Source of the DNA: Ipomoea triloba
Taxonomy: Eukaryota > Streptophyta > Magnoliopsida > Solanales > Convolvulaceae
Direction of reading: 5' to 3'
NCBI RefSeq assembly: GCF_003576645.1
Contig: NC_044916.1
Coordinates: forward strand, 32,626,079 to 32,690,078
DNA length: 64,000 nt
The notes under the pieces are model-generated. The model was not told the origin of the DNA and did not search any database. It saw only the letters and a list, made by a program, of their open reading frames with translations. A program made the translations under genes and the position numbers. Position 1 is the stretch's first letter. Each line of letters starts with the position of its first letter. Below, in pieces: positions 25,726-37,850 of the stretch.

Positions 25726-28700
25726 ATGTTCAATGTCACTTCTCTATTGAAGTCTAAGTTTTTCAGGTTACCATTACTAATCTCACCTCGTTGTTGTCTA
25801 TCGATTTGTTGTTGTAACAGAATGCGGGTTTCATCCGTGCCGCAAGAACCCACTAAACAGATGGGTTATGCATCTAAATTGGGCACCTTTGTGTTTGATT
25901 ACTCTCAGAAGTCCATCTCCTCCAACTTTGCTTCCGGCAATCTTTCGTTTAACTACTTGTACTGTGATGATTTGGGGAGAAGAGGCTGTGTAAGTCAGCA
26001 GAAACGTCGTGTATTGTGTTTGAGCACTAAGGGAAGTGCTTCTGCAAGGGTTGGAAGGCTGCTCAATCTGTTCAACAGAGCTATTGGGTTTCATTGTGAG
26101 AAAATCCCTCTTGGGTTTGCATCAATTCAATCTGGTTCTGCGGAGAGTAATGGGTTTGCAGGGGATGGTAATGGGGTGTTGGAGGATGAGGGAATCCCCA
26201 TTGCCGGGGCTGAAGGGGGTGCTCCAAAGAAGGTGCTGATTTTAATGAGTGATACAGGAGGGGGCCACAGGGCATCAGCTGAGGCCATCAAGGCAGCCTT
26301 TAGTCAAGAATTTGGTGAAAAGTACCAGGTTTGGTTTTTATGGACTATTACTGATTCTTGTAGCTTGAGTCAATTGGTTGTTTGAAATTTGCATGGCATG
26401 CGAGTTATGTTTGTTGTTAGGACATATTTGTTCTTAATGAGTTTTTCTTCCAGGTGATTGTATGTGATCTATGGACGGAACATACTCCATGGCCATTTAA
26501 CCAATTACCCAAAAGTTACAGTTTCTTGGTTAAACATAGTTCTTTGTGGAGAATGACTTATTATGCTTCTGCTCCCCGTGTTATTCATCAGTCCAACTTT
26601 GCTGCTACCTCAACTTTTATTGCAAGGTGAGGCTGAGTTTTGTGTAATGTATGCAATTCTGGTAGAAATGTCTTTTAGCAATCATTTACTTAAAAAAAAA
26701 AAAAGAAGCAATCATTTACTAAGACTGAGAATAAATGCTTATATGTTAATATTGGACTTTATACTGTTACCGTGCTGGTTCTATCTTCAAAAAGATAGTA
26801 TCTAGAATTGTTTTACTTATTTTTCTGACTGATCTTTTTTTCTATGTAATCATAATATAATCTGTAGGATATTAAAGATCAGCTTCTGTACTCATGTTCA
26901 TTATTAGATGCAAACTGCTGAGAATGCTTTTGATGTCATTTAGGGTTCTTGCTAGCTTGTATCTCTTCCATATAAGTTTTGCTATTGGTTGATTTCAGAT
27001 AATTAACTAGAATAAATCTTATGATTTAATTGTTGCACACTTGCACTTGCATTAATTGCATTTTTATGGCTTGTAATGAATTATGACAACTATTCTGTAT
27101 TTTGATCCTTTATTCTGAAGCTTGTTTTTAGTTGTATGGGGCATTTGGTTTTTGATTTTTAAGATCTTTTCTTCCACATCTTTATGTAGGGAAGTTGCAA
27201 AAGGTCTTATGAAATATAAACCTGATATTATTATCAGTGTACATCCTCTTATGCAACACGTGCCACTTCGTATCTTGCGGTCGAAAGGTCTCTTGAACAA
27301 GATTGTATTTACTACAGTTGTGACAGATTTATGCACTTGCCATCCAACATGGTAGGTTCAATGGTTAATCACCTTTCATGTACTTCATTCAGATTTTTCA
27401 TATTTTGTTTCTTTTGTAGGTTTCACAAGCTTGTAACAAGGTGCTATGCACCTTCAGATGAGGTAGCACATCGGGCAATTAAAGCTGGTCTTCGGTTTTC
27501 TCAAATCAAAATCTTTGGCCTTCCAGTGCGGCCATCCTTTGTGAAACCTATTCGGCCGAAGGTTGGCTCTAAGATTCTCTCTTTTACCTTCTTTTCTTTT
27601 TATTCTCTTTCCAGGAGTTTCATTTTTTTAAAAATTCCTTTATGTTCTGTTAGGTGTGGTTATACCCCTTTTTGTTTTACATCATTGAAGGGAAATTAGG
27701 ATGTTGCAATGTGTTGTCTGTATTGTATATCTAATAGCTGTTTTAACTAATTGATGAAACTGCTATGAGAAATAGAACTCAAGATATTGGTTATTTGACT
27801 TGGTTGAACTTAAAGCTTTTTTCTTTTATTTTTAGATTTGTTGTTGTATGTGTAAAATGATTCTTGTTATTTCAATATTTTTCACATACAGCCATGTGTT
27901 TTAGATTATTTCTTAATTAAAATTTCATTGAAATCTAGGCTGAATTGAGGGATGAGCTTGGTATGGATGAACAACTTCCTGCTGTACTTCTAATAGGTGG
28001 TGGTGAAGGGATGGGGCCTATTGAGGCTACAGCTCGTGCACTTGGAAAGGCACTGTATGATGAAAGACTTGGGGAACCAACAGGTCAGATCCTCATAATC
28101 TGTGGACGCAATAAGAAGCTTGCCGCCAAATTGCTTTCCATTGACTGGAAAGTTCCAGTCAAGGTATGTTTTCTCCATTTATGATGCTTTTATTTTTATT
28201 TTTATAAAACTTATGCAACTGTTTTTTTTTTTTTTTTTTAACATACTTATTCACCATGTCAATCATAACCACATCTTTGCTAGACTGACCGGATACTTCC
28301 AGTACAAAGCTGCTCTAGTTGTTCTTTTTTTTTTTTTTTTTTTTTTTTTTNNNNNNNNNNNNNNNNNNNNNNNNNNNNNNNNNNNNNNNNNNNNNNNNNN
28401 NNNNNNNNNNNNNNNNNNNNNNNNNNNNNNNNNNNNNNNNNNNNNNNNNNNNNNNNNNNNNNNNNNNNNNNNNNNNNNNNNNNNNNNNNNNNNNNNNNNN
28501 NNNNNNNNNNNNNNNNNNNNNNNNNNNNNNNNNNNNNNNNNNNNNNNNNNNNNNNNNNNNNNNNNNNNNNNNNNNNNNNNNNNNNNNNNNNNNNNNNNNN
28601 NNNNNNNNNNNNNNNNNNNNNNNNNNNNNNNNNNNNNNNNNNNNNNNNNNNNNNNNNNNNNNNNNNNNNNNNNNNNNNNNNNNNNNNNNNNNNNNNNNNN

Positions 28701-29374
28701 NNNNNNNNNNNNNNNNNNNNNNNNNNNNNNNNNNNNNNNNNNNNNNNNNNNNNNNNNNNNNNNNNNNNNNNNNNNNNNNNNNNNNNNNNNNNNNNNNNNN
28801 NNNNNNNNNNNNNNNNNNNNNNNNNNNNNNNNNNNNNNNNNNNNNNNNNNNNNNNNNNNNNNNNNNNNNNNNNNNNNNNNNNNNNNNNNNNNNNNNNNNN
28901 NNNNNNNNNNNNNNNNNNNNNNNNNNNNNNNNNNNNNNNNNNNNNNNNNNNNNNNNNNNNNNNNNNNNNNNNNNNNNNNNNNNNNNNNNNNNNNNNNNNN
29001 NNNNNNNNNNNNNNNNNNNNNNNNNNNNNNNNNNNNNNNNNNNNNNNNNNNNNNNNNNNNNNNNNNNNNNNNNNNNNNNNNNNNNNNNNNNNNNNNNNNN
29101 NNNNNNNNNNNNNNNNNNNNNNNNNNNNNNNNNNNNNNNNNNNNNNNNNNNNNNNNNNNNNNNNNNNNNNNNNNNNNNNNNNNNNNNNNNNNNNNNNNNN
29201 NNNNNNNNNNNNNNNNNNNNNNNNNNNNNNNNNNNNNNNNNNNNNNNNNNNNNNNNNNNNNNNNNNNNNNNNNNNNNNNNNNNNNNNNNNNNNNNNNNNN
29301 NNNNNNNNNNNNNNNNNNNNNNNNNNNNNNNNNNNNNNNNNNNNNNNNAAAAAAAAAAAAAAAAAAAAAAAAAG

Positions 29375-29418
<44 letters not shown>

Positions 29419-30525
29419 TTCTCTAATACAGTATTATACTAAGTACTACTTTCCAGATCAGTATATATAGTAACTTAATCCAGTTCAGGCATTTGTGCTA
29501 CATTTTATTGGAGTGTTTATACAGAGTGCATCCTTGATGAAGTTATTCAAATTTGTAGTAATGTGCACTACTGTAGTCTTGGGAAAATGATTCTTTATAA
29601 GGTGAACTATAATGTCTAAATGTCCATTAAATAGTTTTGAGATTTGATAGAAACAGTGGATGAAGTGAGTCCAGAGGCTATAAGGAAAGCAGATTGATGG
29701 ATGAAGCTTATAAAAACTTCTTTCAAGTTTCAAATGTGGTTGGTTGTGAATCTATGCTATATAGCTAACATGTTTATGACACAATCATTAATTGGGATTT
29801 TAAAATAAACATGCCATTCTGTTTTAGAAGGAGAATCTATTTGTAGTCAGTAGATGTTAAATTTCTTCTATGTGATTCAGGTGAAGGGATTCGTCACTAA
29901 AATGGAAGAGTGCATGGGTGCTTGTGATTGCGTTATAACTAAGGTAATGTAATGTGTTTGCCGTTATGTTACTTCTTATCACCTTAAACAAAATGGCAAT
30001 ATAAGAGTTTTACGGTCTTCTACAGGCTGGTCCTGGGACTATCGCTGAAGCCATGATTCGAGGACTCCCTATAATTTTAAACGACTACATTGCCGGACAG
30101 GTGGTTGCTCAATGCACTTTTATTTTACCATGTTCTGAAACTGATCTCTTAAAATTTGCGTAACAAACAATACTCTTTAAATTGTGCACAGTGACAAGGG
30201 ATTATTCTTTTGTATATCATAGTTGCAGAAATCAGCATGCTTTGAGCCTGTTATTCTGTACCTCAAATCAATGTTGCCTCGTTTTATGCAGGAAGCGGGA
30301 AATGTGCCGTATGTTGTGAACAACGGTTGCGGGAAATTCTCAAAAGTACCAAAAGAGATTGCCAACATAGTCGCCCAGTGGTTTGGTTCTAGAAGACATG
30401 AACTGGAAGCCATGTCTCGTAATTGTCTTAGGATGGCCAGGCCAGAAGCTGTATTTAAGATTGTCCGAGATATGGATGAGCTTCTCACTGAAAGAAGTTT
30501 TGTGCCCGAGTATTGCCCGGCTTAA
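25726..30525 (+). CDS. MGD1: Monogalactosyldiacylglycerol synthase, chloroplast (8 exons, ~558 aa)
   Basis: Exons: 25726-26328, 26454-26626, 27190-27351, 27420-27561, 27939-28163, 29881-29943, 30026-30100, 30292-30525. All are GT-AG and together an open 1677 bp. The enzyme moves galactose from UDP-Gal to diacylglycerol, making MGDG at the inner chloroplast envelope. Family GT28 signs: the [13 protein letters not shown] loop (from residue 176), [54 protein letters not shown], a [17 protein letters not shown] acceptor-domain loop and [20 protein letters not shown]. The length is close to Arabidopsis MGD1 (533 aa), and the long N-terminus (about 170 residues before the core) fits the A-type enzyme with a transit peptide. 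The first in-frame ATG is at 25726. A Cys replaces Ser in the usual DLSTCHPTW motif. A 998-N gap lies in the intron after exon 5; no coding part seems to be lost. Confidence 0.93.
28321..29415. other. Assembly gap of 998 N flanked by homopolymers, in an MGD1 intron
   Basis: N run 28351-29348. A ~26-base T run precedes it; a 25-base A run, then GAGG, then a ~36-base T run follow it. The frames reported through it are artefacts. The true intron length is unknown. Confidence 0.98.
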
Positions 30526-31619
30526 TTTATCAAACACTTTTTGGTCGGATCGGGTAATAACTTTAGATAGAATATTATAGATTTGATTCCTGACCCGATG
30601 TATTGTCTTAAAAGCATAAAAACTCAATGGTAATTAAAAGTGTTGTGATTTTGAACATTGTTATGTCATGTGAATTGGTTGCCAAGGCCTAGAGAGATTT
30701 GAAATTGGAACTTTACAGGATGAGTAGATGGACAATAAAACAGGAACATCAACTTCTACTACCTAAATCACTTATTCACTACAGCTTTAATATATATAGT
30801 ATAAACATAATTAATTTTGTGGTACACAGGTCGGGTTGGCATCCACTAGTCCAAAGTTACACCTCCCAATCATACCCTCTGAGGCGTGTGGGCCCATGCC
30901 TATTTCCAGGACCAACAGAATCACTTTCAAAACCTCATATTTATTTATTTATTACTTTGTTTTTCTATTTCTTGTTGAATAGTTTTTTTTTGTTGAATAG
31001 TTTGTGCGCGTACCCAATTTGTTGTGCCGCGGTATCACTTTTTGCGCCACCCAAGACCCAACAAACCATTTCCTTGCAGCGGTGAGCTGTATAATGCGGT
31101 TCAATTTCTATCAAAATATGTATGAAATTTGTCTTCTTGTTTTGCGCTTTCACGGTTGATATATTTCTTTCCCACCAAGTCTTCAAAATAAAAGCACATC
31201 ATCAAAGAGGTTATTTAAAAATAGCTTATAATTCAATTTTTACTTTATTTAAATAATTTCAACTGTTTGATTTAATGAAATAGCTAAAGTATGCATTTGG
31301 TAAATATTTTTTTTTTACTTAGCTTATTGCATTTTTATTTATAATTTACCATTAACCATTTTTGTTTATTGTGATGCCTATGCATATTTATTTCTTGTTC
31401 AAATTTATATTTTTAATGTTGAATTCTTATTATTATTATTAAAAACAAAAATGATTGTTAAAATAATAATAATAACAACAACATGATAAAAATAATAATA
31501 ACAATAACTTATTTTAAAATTTGTATCTAAAATTAAAAATATTTGAGATATAATTCAATAAATAAAATAATAAATTAATGTCCTTAAAATCATTTTATAT
31601 ATTATTCATATAAAATAAT

Positions 31620-31745
31620 ACTCCCCCCGCCCTATTTTGTTTTGTCTTGTTCGGTTAATGAGGTTTGACTGAAGTTATTTTTAATTTAATTTTTCATAAA
31701 TTAAATTTGTATTAATATATAAAATTTATATATTTAGAAAATACA
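31620..31745 (-). mobile_element. Truncated Stowaway-like MITE
   Basis: Shares the GTTAATGAGGTTTGACTGAAG-type inner motif (inverse of AGTCAA...TTAACCGAAC) and the AATATATAAAATTTATATAT-like core with the MITEs at 53267 and 63707. Only one end, TACTCCCCCCGCCC, is recognisable. Confidence 0.5.
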
Positions 31746-31870
31746 TTAAAAATATTATTAAACACAAAAAATCAGCAAAATAACTTGTAGTTCAATGATA
31801 TCTATGTGGCTCTCTCAAATGGAAGATCGCATATTCAAACAGAAAGAGTAAGTAATTTCAATTAATCTAA

Positions 31871-32272
31871 GGGTGTGTTTGGTTGACATGTTTAGCTATC
31901 AGAAATGCGTATTAAAGTTATTACTATTGTTTGGTTGATAGAATTTTTAGAACACTACTATGAGTTTTGATTACCTCAATTGAAAAATTCATTCCCTAAT
32001 AAAATAATGGTTTCATTCCATTATTCCTCCTAGCCGCTTCCCATAACTGTTTAGATTTTTTGTTTCTTTTCTTTATATTTTTTGTTCTTACATTTTTAAA
32101 ATCTTTATTCTCATTATAAGATTATACATATCTAACAGCAATATTGATAATCATTCCTATTCCATCCTTCTACCAAACATGTAAAATACTTTTTCACTGA
32201 AACTCATTATCATTACCAGGTATTTGATACCTACTCTGATTACGATTCCCATTTGCAAACCAAACACAGTCT
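31871..32272. mobile_element. hAT-like MITE upstream of the XTH gene
   Basis: Left end GGGTGTGTTTGGTT and right end AACCAAACACAGTCT are inverted copies with two mismatches. The inner TTTGGTTGATAG repeat also lies near the left end. The ends resemble the plant (Y)AGGGTGTGTTTGG hAT group. No clear TSD. It ends about 400 bp before the XTH start codon. Confidence 0.6.
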
Positions 32273-32578
32273 AAATAAATACTCCATATAAGTAACATAC
32301 AATTAGCTAATAACTGATTGTGAAATTCCCGAAAATATCCAAATTTCTTACAGAAAAAGGGCAAAAGGCCGCTTCTTTCATTGCGACGCCAAGCTGGCAC
32401 CAGCTTTAGGTCTTTCCAATTCTTCCAGTTGTCGCTCACAACTTCCATAAAACATTAAAACAAGACCCTCTTAGCTCCTTTTAGGGTTTGGTGGGGCTGT
32501 GCATTTGGGGCTCACAAGCTTTATGCAATTTCTTTCATAGCTAGCCGCTCCTTCTCCCTCTCCCTCTCCGCATACCCA

Positions 32579-32587
32579 CTATATATT
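32579..32587 (+). promoter_or_regulatory. TATA box of the XTH gene
   Basis: CTATATATT lies 82-90 bp before the ATG and is followed by pyrimidine-rich leader sequence (CCTCCACTTTCC), a common arrangement for plant promoters. Confidence 0.6.
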
Positions 32588-32668
32588 TTCCTCCACTTTC
32601 CTTCAAACCCCTTCCATTTCCGCACTCGCTAAAATCTCACAAAATTAAACCTGCAATTCTCACCAGTA

Positions 32669-33763
32669 ATGAGGGGGTTTTCAAGAATGCTGGAGCTTCT
32701 TGTTATGGTGGCGCTGAGTTGTTCCTTGGCTTCTTCTTACGCTGGCGATTTCTACCAAGATTTTGACATGACTTGGGGTGGCAATGGCACCAAGATTTCC
32801 AATGGAGGCCAGCTTCTTTCCTTGTCGCTAGACACCACTTCTGGGTCTGCTTTCCGGTCCAAGAAAGATTTCCTTTTTGGCAGAGTTGAGATGGAGATGA
32901 AGCTCGTTCCTGGAAATTCTGCCGGCACTGTTACTGCCTTCTATGTACGTATCTATCAAAACCCCACTCAAATCTTTAAGATTAGGATTCTTGAATTAGT
33001 TTCATTCAAATGGCTTGGCTTTTTGTGAATTATATTGCAGTTATCTGCTCAAGGACCAACCCACGATGAAATAGATTTTGAGTTCCTAGGAAATGTCACC
33101 GGCGAACCTTACGTCCTCCATACCAATGTCATCACTCAAGGCCGAGGCGGCAGAGAACAGCAATTCTACCTATGGTTTGACCCCACCAAGAACTTCCACA
33201 CCTACACAATCGTTTGGAAGCCCCAACACATCATGTAAGCAAAATCCCAAAAAAAAATCAAATTTTTTGATACCATAAGCTCTTAGAAAGGACCCCGAAG
33301 AGTTAAATTAGTCTGGGCTCCCATAGAAGTCGAATTTGTTTCAAGAATCATGCATTTTAAACTTATAGGTTGTTGATTATGTTTTTACAGTTTTTTGGTG
33401 GATAAGATGCCCATAAGGGTGTTCAAGAATGATGAAGAAATTGGGGTGCCATTCCCGAAGAATCAGACGATGAAGGTATACTCAAGCATATGGAATGCAG
33501 AAGCCTGGGCCACAAGGAGTGGGGAAGAAAAGATTGACTGGTCCTACGCACCGTTTACAGCTCACTGCAGAAACTTCCAGGCCAAAACCTTCCCCACTTC
33601 TCACCAGTTCTCTAATGGAGAGTGGGAAAGCCAAGAGCTTGATGACCATGGAAAAAGCAGGCTCAAATGGATTCAGAAAAAGTTTATGGTCTACAATTAT
33701 TGCACTGACTTCAAACGCTTCCCAATGGGCATTCCTGGGGAGTGTAGAGTACCCATGTTTTAG
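32669..33763 (+). CDS. XTH: Xyloglucan endotransglucosylase/hydrolase (3 exons, 280 aa)
   Basis: Exons 32669-32944, 33041-33234, 33391-33763, GT-AG, joined 843 bp. It cuts xyloglucan in the cell wall and rejoins the end to another chain (GH16). Residues 1-25 form a signal peptide ending before GDFYQDFD, so the product is secreted. The catalytic motif DEIDFEFLG is at 101-109, with nucleophile E102 and acid/base E106, followed at once by an N-glycosylation site, NVT (110-112). The C-terminal XTH extension with its Cys residues is complete (AHCRNF, YNYCTD, PGECRVP). The length is typical for the family. The ATG follows a TATA box by about 80 bp. It most resembles the TCH4/XTH22-25 type; I do not assign a member number. 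Confidence 0.95.
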
Positions 33764-34078
33764 TTTTTCCACGAAAAAACAATTAAATATTTATGTAAAA
33801 AGAAGAATTGGATCTGTAAAACTGGAAATTGAACGTTGGAGAGTTTAATTTGTTTATTTGTTATTTTATTTGTGCTTAAATAGTTTATTGCTGTCAGAGA
33901 AGAAGATGATAAAATGAAGGGAATATATTGCCGAATCTGATCCGACATCGCAATTTTTATTTTTTTTAAAAAATTATTTGTGCTTGAATATTTTAGTATC
34001 ACAAGAATATCATAAAATGGATAATTTATTATTCATGCAGGATCCGATTTTTAAAAAAGGGTGGATCAAGTTGGGGAT
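33764..34078. other. XTH 3' flank and spacer before the tRNA gene
   Basis: AT-rich sequence holding the probable XTH 3' UTR, then the tRNA downstream region with a pol III stop. No gene seen. Confidence 0.6.
34053..34058 (-). terminator. RNA polymerase III T-run terminator of tRNA-Trp
   Basis: Six T on the minus strand, about 20 nt after the tRNA 3' end. Confidence 0.7.
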
Positions 34079-34150
34079 TGAACCCGACGTGAATCGAACA
34101 CGCAACCTTCTGATCTGGAGTCAGACGCGCTACCATTGCGCCACGGATCC
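34079..34150 (-). tRNA. trnW-CCA: tRNA-Trp (anticodon CCA)
   Basis: 72 nt on the minus strand. The 5' acceptor GGATCCG pairs with CGGGTTC (with G-U pairs) before discriminator A. The D arm/A box is GTGGCGCAATGGTAGCGC, the anticodon loop reads CTCCAGA with CCA at plus positions 34118-34116, and the T arm/B box is GTTCGATTC. No intron. CCA is not encoded, as expected for a eukaryotic nuclear gene. Confidence 0.95.
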
Positions 34151-34782
34151 GTTGTTGTGCTCCTCACGGAGTCATTAATAACAGGCTTAACAGCATTTAG
34201 TTTACGGTATATGTGAAATTACGAAAATGTATTATTAATTTATTACTGTGTATTTAAATATGATTATGGAAATATAATACTATTTTTAAATGTACTATAA
34301 AATTGATATCATAATATAACAATTAAACTTGAAATATTTAAAAATAGTATTAAAATATTTAAGAAATTTTTTTTTGAAGAGATATTTAAGAAAAATTAAA
34401 TAATCACATTATATTATTTGAAGTTAGCAACTCCTTATATATATGTGAGAGTTCAAGTGAGAACTTATACTGAAAAAAATTACTTTATAAAAAATTAAAT
34501 GACAAAAAGTGACAATATTTATAATTAAGAAATGAAAAATATTATCCTTATAAATAAGTGATAAAAATATTGGTTTCTCTTATTTTAATGAGCAAGTTAT
34601 TATGTTGTATGTACCATACAGCAATGCATATAATAATATACAGAGCGTACGAAGTTTAATACACTTATCGTTTATTTTTACGTGCACGCAAGTTGTACGT
34701 ACTTGAATTGAACTGAAACACTCGGAGGTCAGAGACTCAGAGTAGGTTGTAAATGACAACTTTGCTACCAAAAACTACTACA

Positions 34783-34875
34783 AGTTTTATTATTTTGAGT
34801 GTGGCTCAAATCCATAACTTTCTATTTAGGAGAGTCACTCCATGACCCTAAACCATAAGATCTTTGGCACAAGTT
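34783..34875 (-). mobile_element. Degenerate SINE copy (CCTTGTGGT family)
   Basis: On the minus strand TGCCAAAGATCTTATGGTTT is followed by a B-box-like GGATTTGAGCC. Both boxes are mutated relative to the 6-kb copies. An (ATT)n run lies next to its 5' end. Confidence 0.4.
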
Positions 34876-34879
34876 GTTG

Positions 34880-34882
34880 TTG

Positions 34883-34917
<35 letters not shown>

Positions 34918-34995
34918 GTGTAAGACGAATCGAATTTATGATAGACGCTTGCTACTTATGATATAATAATAATATTTATTATTATTATTATTATT
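34880..34995. repeat. (ATT)n microsatellite, two blocks
   Basis: ATT/TTA runs at about 34880-34917 and 34972-34995. Confidence 0.9.
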
Positions 34996-35297
34996 GTGAA
35001 GATGAGCTAGGCCTCGTGGGAAATGAAATTGTGATACTTACATATTTAGTTGTCTACAACTCAACCTGTTTTATGTACAAATATTCGTAAGACGGTCTCA
35101 TATAAGTTTTTAGTATTATGTTTTGATAAGAAAAACATGTAGTCACTATTTGAATATGCACCGAGAAAAGTCCAATCTTAAGTAACTATGCAAAAGTCTA
35201 AAAACCACATATTAAAAATAAATTACACTACAAAAATAAAGAGATAAATTACATTACAAAAAGTGTGTGTGATAGTTAAACAGAGATAGTATATATT

Positions 35298-35694
35298 GAT
35301 GGTGGTTCAGCACCTCGTCCCTTAAGTATGAGGTTGGGGGTTCCAGGGCCGGTTTTTTGATTTGCGAGGCCCTGTGCGAGTAACTAAGTGAGGCCCTATC
35401 AAAGCATAAATAAACTGCGAATTGAGGAAAATTGCAAAAAGAAAAATGCAAAAAATTTAATTTTGAGCCAATATAATCGCAAATACATATACTAACTATT
35501 ATGTCAGGACTGGACTAGGGGCCCCCAAAATTTTGGGGCCCTGTGCGGTTGCACATCTTGCACGCCCTAAAATCCGGCCCTGGGGGGTTCGATCCCCACC
35601 CAAGTGAATGGAGCAAACTATTTGACCAGTCCACTTAATGTGCTGACTGTTGGGACGGATGATACCTTGGGAAAAACCCAACAAAAAAAAAAAA
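35298..35694 (+). mobile_element. tRNA-derived SINE with exact 14-bp TSD, split by a hAT MITE
   Basis: Flanked by AGATAGTATATATT on both sides (35284-35297, 35695-35708). It begins GATGGTGGTTCAGCACCTCG (A-box region), has a B box GGGTTCGATCCCC (rejoined across the insertion), and ends in a 13-base A tail. Without the insert and its duplicated octamer the SINE is 150 bp. Confidence 0.88.
35344..35582. mobile_element. hAT MITE, 239 bp, 8-bp TSD, inside the SINE B box
   Basis: Inverted ends CAGGGCCGG / CCGGCCCTG with related inner GGCCCTGTGCG copies. The octamer GGGGGTTC flanks both sides (35336-35343 and 35583-35590). An 8-bp TSD with CAGGG ends marks the hAT superfamily. No transposase. Confidence 0.9.
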
Positions 35695-37710
35695 AGATAG
35701 TATATATTCACGATAAAGTTGATTAATGTTAGTTGGAGCTGAGCAAGACTTTGGATCACGAAATTCATTCATCCATACATATATAAATGGTACGTCGATT
35801 AAATTAAGATTGTTGTTAGCCCCACCGAAGCATGAACCAATAATGTTGTATCACGCCTTCGCAAAGTATATAAATACTTAATTAAGAAAAATATTATATT
35901 ATTATGATTATTATGCACATTAAACTAATAGAGAATCAATACCCTACCATGTCGAGGTTCGGTCATGTGATCTTTCCTCAAGAAAAGTCACAAATATGTC
36001 ATATGAGTACAATGTGCTTAGCTAAACTACTAATAACTGATAATAATGTTTGTGATTTATAAAAAGAAAGAGTTCATTTCACTTTTAATTTATGGATTAT
36101 ATTGGTATTTTTAGTCTTGATCATTAATTTTAATTTAATTTACTTCTAAAAATGATTCACTTTCAAAGAGATTTAGTATTAAAAATTTTAAAAGATCATA
36201 CAAAAAAAAGGAGATAAAAGTAAAGAGAAAATCAAGATATGAGATTGATCTTTATACATTAGTACAGTGCTTAAAGCAATTAAAGAGACAATCACGTTGA
36301 TCATGAATTCATGATTGAGGTTGCATAATTACTAATTAGTGACATTTGTTGAGAAACAAACACTTTTATCCCAATACTTACAAAATTATACAATAGCATT
36401 ATACTTTTGAATGAATAAATGAATTGCACCATAATTCCAATAACCTCGATCACCATTGTTGGGGTAAAAAAAACACAAGTCAAGTCAATTTTTGTTCAAA
36501 AAACAATTAAGCACTTTTGTGATTGTCAAATTTTGACCCCACAAATTAGAAGAGCTATCCGGCGCAAATCATGCATTTTGATGTGGATGAGAGATCTGGT
36601 GATGATGACCAGATCAGAGGCTAAACAGATACTATACATACAGACGTGAAAATGATCGAAATGATGGGGTCGATTACAGCATCATATACATGCATGCATG
36701 CATGATTTAATGATGGGATCCAAATTCTTGGTACTGCCTGCACATGACATGCATATCGAATTGAAGGAAAGACAAGATAATAACATTATTAGCTACGATG
36801 CATGTGCGACTGTACAAATGGGCCGCCAACTCCACCTCATTTCTCCGAGTCAAGACAATCTGCTCTGCTACGATTATGTCCATTCAATTATATGGCGATA
36901 TAGTAATGTCCACACTTCGATTCTCATTTTAGAATTGACTAAATCATAACCAAATCTTGTATAACGGTACCACATTCAGTTTTGGAATCCACAATTTCGG
37001 TTTGAAGTGATTTTTTTTTTTATTTTCTTTATTTTTAAAATTGTCTAAATTCAACAATTAATTTTTTATTTTTTTAAAGAAAAATTTTTATTCTAAAATG
37101 TTTTTCATTCTTCAAAGTTAAACTATATTAAAAAAATTTGTTAAAGTTAAACTTTAAGATGTCATTTAAAATTTAAATTTTAACCAAATTATATATATAT
37201 TGACCATATTCAAATGAGTAGTGTATGTAATTATGTATCTTAAACTGCACAGGTGTGGCAGTCACTATTTTTATAATTTGTTTAATTTACTTGTTGGTAT
37301 TAAAAATTTTACATTAAATTAAATTATTCTATACTAAACATTTGACAATTCGGTGGGAGCATGACACATTTGACTTGAACACTTTGAAGCTAAGAGTCCA
37401 ACCTTTGCTACCAATTATGTTAATATATACATTTTTATTTTGTGCTCGTGCTGGTTTAATTTGAAAGAAGAAGCAAAACTTTGGTTCTCCCTCTAAGTCT
37501 CTAGAATGTTTATCCACCCAGTTTCAAATGAATTGACTGACAGCCTATAATAAATGCAACACGTAGTCTACTGTGGTCAAAGAAGAAGGCTTGGTTTTCT
37601 TAGACACAAGTTTTTTTTTGAAAACAGGAGTTTTAAACATCTGTTTAATAGTTAAACAGTTCAACTACAACATTTGACAAGGTGTCATGCCAATTACGAA
37701 TTACTGTGAA

Positions 37711-37850
37711 TCACTATATATATATATATATATATATGTCAAGACTTTGTGGTCTAGTGACACCTTGTTGCACTCTTATATGGAAAAGGTGAATTTGAAC
37801 TCCGGTGAAGGTGATAATGACTCTTTGTGTTTCAATAAGTTGAAACAGAG
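37711..37850 (+). mobile_element. SINE copy (CCTTGTGGT family) next to a (TA)n run
   Basis: A (TA)n run at 37711-37737 is followed by TGTCAAGACTTTGTGGTC and an A box, TGGTCTAGTGA. A degraded B box (GAATTTGAACTC) and a TGACTCTTTGTGTTTC-type stretch follow, as in the 6-kb copies. Confidence 0.5.

Larger units (their letters stand above)
30526..32668. other. Spacer between MGD1 and XTH: MGD1 3' end, MITEs and XTH promoter
   Basis: The first ~130 bp is the MGD1 3' UTR side. AT-rich sequence follows, then a truncated Stowaway-like piece (31620-31745) and a hAT-like MITE (31871-32272). The last ~400 bp hold the XTH promoter. Confidence 0.6.

Noticed and set aside
28102..29470. Two long open frames across the N gap
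   Set aside because: They are made of N and homopolymer sequence; no coding information.
37741..37780. tRNA gene
   Set aside because: A-box-like head only; no acceptor stem or anticodon arm, and it belongs to the dispersed SINE family.
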